Shown here one piece after another: positions 63,188 through 64,000 of a DNA stretch of 64,000 nt. The translations under genes and the position numbers were made by a program. How positions within the stretch are numbered: position 1 is the first letter of the stretch; each line of letters starts with the position of its first letter. The DNA is taken from contig NZ_JACIEJ010000003.1 of NCBI RefSeq assembly GCF_014196795.1, positions 372,001 to 436,000 on the forward strand, given 5' to 3'. The stretch is from Sagittula marina. Lineage in GTDB: Bacteria; Pseudomonadota; Alphaproteobacteria; Rhodobacterales; Rhodobacteraceae. The notes under the pieces were generated by a model that did not search any database, had not been told where the DNA came from, and saw nothing but the letters and a program-made list of their open reading frames with translations.

Positions 63188-63814
63188 TCAATCCCGCTTA
63201 ACGCAGACACCACCCAGCAAGATATCGGCGTAATTATCAACGATCTCTTCCGGGGTGAGGGATTTCTCCGGGTCATGCCAACGATGCATCCAGTTGATCC
63301 CTGAAAGCACGAGGCGGCCGGTCATCGCGGGATCGACGGGATTGAATTCTCCGCTTGCGATGCCCTCCTTGATAATGTCGCGAAGCATCTTTTCGAACTC
63401 GCGCCGGCGGGCAAGTCTCCGCTCCATGCGGTGCCGATCAGGGTCAGACCAGAAGGCATTGCTTGCCGCCACCCAAGCAGAGCGGTGTTCGGAGAAAAAA
63501 CGGGCCGCAGCCCTCATGAAGGCGCGTAGCTTTTCCGCCGCCGTGGCATCCTGCGGGATGCTCTCGCGCACGAAAGCATTCAGGTTTCGCGTCGCCTGAA
63601 ATGAGATCCGCGCGTAGATGTCCTCCTTGCTGGCGAAGTGATGATACAGCAGCGCCTTCGAGACACCAGATGCCGTGGCAATGTCGCGCATCGAGGTGGC
63701 GTCGTAGCCCTTTTCCGCGAAGAGGTTAGTCCCGGTATCGAGGATGAACTGCACCCTTTCGCTTGGGACGCCGTCTTCATCTGATGTAATATCGTCGGCA
63801 ATCTGGTCTGTCAT
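63188..63814 (-). CDS. TetR-family transcriptional regulator
   Basis: A 208-residue repressor with the N-terminal helix-turn-helix TSMRDIATASGVSKALLYHHFASKEDIYA (about 40-68) and a ligand domain ending LLGGVCVKRD. It resembles fatty-acid/acyl-CoA responsive TetR proteins. The 14-bp repeat seen at the operon promoters recurs at 63859-63872, 45 bases before this start, so it probably represses itself and the catabolic operon until an acyl-CoA intermediate binds. ATG 63814 is chosen; an upstream in-frame ATG at 63853 would put the operator very close to the coding region. Confidence 0.9.
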   Translation of the reverse strand: MTDQIADDITSDEDGVPSERVQFILDTGTNLFAEKGYDATSMRDIATASGVSKALLYHHFASKEDIYARISFQATRNLNAFVRESIPQDATAAEKLRAFMRAAARFFSEHRSAWVAASNAFWSDPDRHRMERRLARRREFEKMLRDIIKEGIASGEFNPVDPAMTGRLVLSGINWMHRWHDPEKSLTPEEIVDNYADILLGGVCVKRD

Positions 63815-63858
63815 AGGTGTCCGTCCGCATGGTCTGAAGGCACAGCCTTGCATGTGAC

Positions 63859-63872
63859 TGACCAGCCGGTCA
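63859..63872. promoter_or_regulatory. TetR-type operator 3, upstream of tetR
   Basis: TGACCA-GC-CGGTCA matches operator 2 at 12 of 14 bases, with the symmetric arms kept except one base. It lies between the tetR start and the end of the next LysR gene. Confidence 0.7.
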
Positions 63873-63883
63873 AGGTGCGCAAA

Positions 63884-64000
63884 TCATGCCCCCTGACGAA
63901 CACGATCCCAGTTGTCGACCACGAAATCAATGTATCGCCGCAGCTTGGCCGGAACATAGGGCGTTTGCAGATAGGTGACAAAGATTCCCTCGTCAAACGT
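63884..64000 (-). CDS. LysR-family regulator, C-terminal end (cut by window end)
   Basis: The last 38 codons of a minus-strand gene are visible, ending at the TGA 63884-63886. The peptide TFDEGIFVTYLQTPYVPAKL and IDFVVDNWDRVRQ is the usual end of a LysR effector domain (PYVPAKLRRxIDFLVD). The DNA-binding part lies outside the window. Confidence 0.75.
   Translation of the reverse strand, partial: TFDEGIFVTYLQTPYVPAKLRRYIDFVVDNWDRVRQGA

Noticed and set aside
1-64000. CRISPR arrays, rRNA genes or prophage structural genes
   Set aside because: No regularly spaced repeats, rRNA sequence or phage structural protein motif was found in reading through the window.

Overview
The window looks like chromosomal DNA of a roseobacter-type alphaproteobacterium (Rhodobacteraceae sensu lato). 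This rests on high GC, tight ATGA/GTGA gene overlaps, the family types seen (3-oxoadipyl-CoA thiolase with a CANQAGEDNRN motif, tripartite tricarboxylate transporters, DUF6538-type integrase and IS relics typical of the group) and the mix of housekeeping and catabolic genes. No species can be named from the sequence alone.

Layout. 1-6.4 kb: end of phoU and phoB (phosphate regulon), a GNAT acetyltransferase, a decayed IS30 transposase, aroQ overlapping an atypical LuxR-type regulator, rpsB-tsf, and a small helix-hairpin-helix protein with a histone-H1-like lysine tail. 6.4-16 kb: HupE/UreJ-like membrane protein, glutaryl-CoA dehydrogenase with a divergent LysR regulator that runs into psuK-psuG (pseudouridine breakdown) and a DUF502 membrane protein, a transglutaminase-like protein, and 3-hydroxybutyrate dehydrogenase with a patatin-like hydrolase. 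16-30 kb: an orphan peptide-type binding protein, a candidate small RNA, an entericidin-like lipopeptide of 37 codons, a response regulator/FIST/hybrid kinase module resembling the NosP-NahK nitric-oxide sensing system, a chemoreceptor with a secreted Cache-like partner, an SMR exporter, an outer-membrane barrel, typA, and two homologous small secreted proteins. 30-38.7 kb: alaS, a LysR/dioxygenase/glutathionyl-hydroquinone reductase set, an orphan histidine kinase, an MBL hydrolase and tRNA-Asn.

38.7-45.9 kb is the scarred part of the window: downstream of tRNA-Asn lie a broken integrase, a CoA-transferase missing its N-terminal part, and an IS3 remnant; then an intact iron-type ABC importer with a divergent methyltransferase and a palindrome between them; then overlapping relics of IS3 and IS5 transposases.

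45.9-64 kb is the most interesting block: fourteen tightly packed minus-strand genes (two enoyl-CoA hydratases, three acyl-CoA dehydrogenases, ADP-forming acyl-CoA synthetase, class III CoA-transferase, two SDR proteins of which one is a double SDR, GMC oxidoreductase, SMP-30 lactonase, thiolase, and the two membrane subunits of a TTT transporter), with the TTT binding protein divergent and a TetR regulator beside it. A 14-bp inverted repeat, TGACCG-AC-CGGTCA, occurs at both promoters of the divergent region and again in front of tetR, which suggests one TetR-controlled regulon for uptake and CoA-dependent breakdown of an unidentified carboxylic acid. The last 117 bases are the 3' end of a LysR gene.
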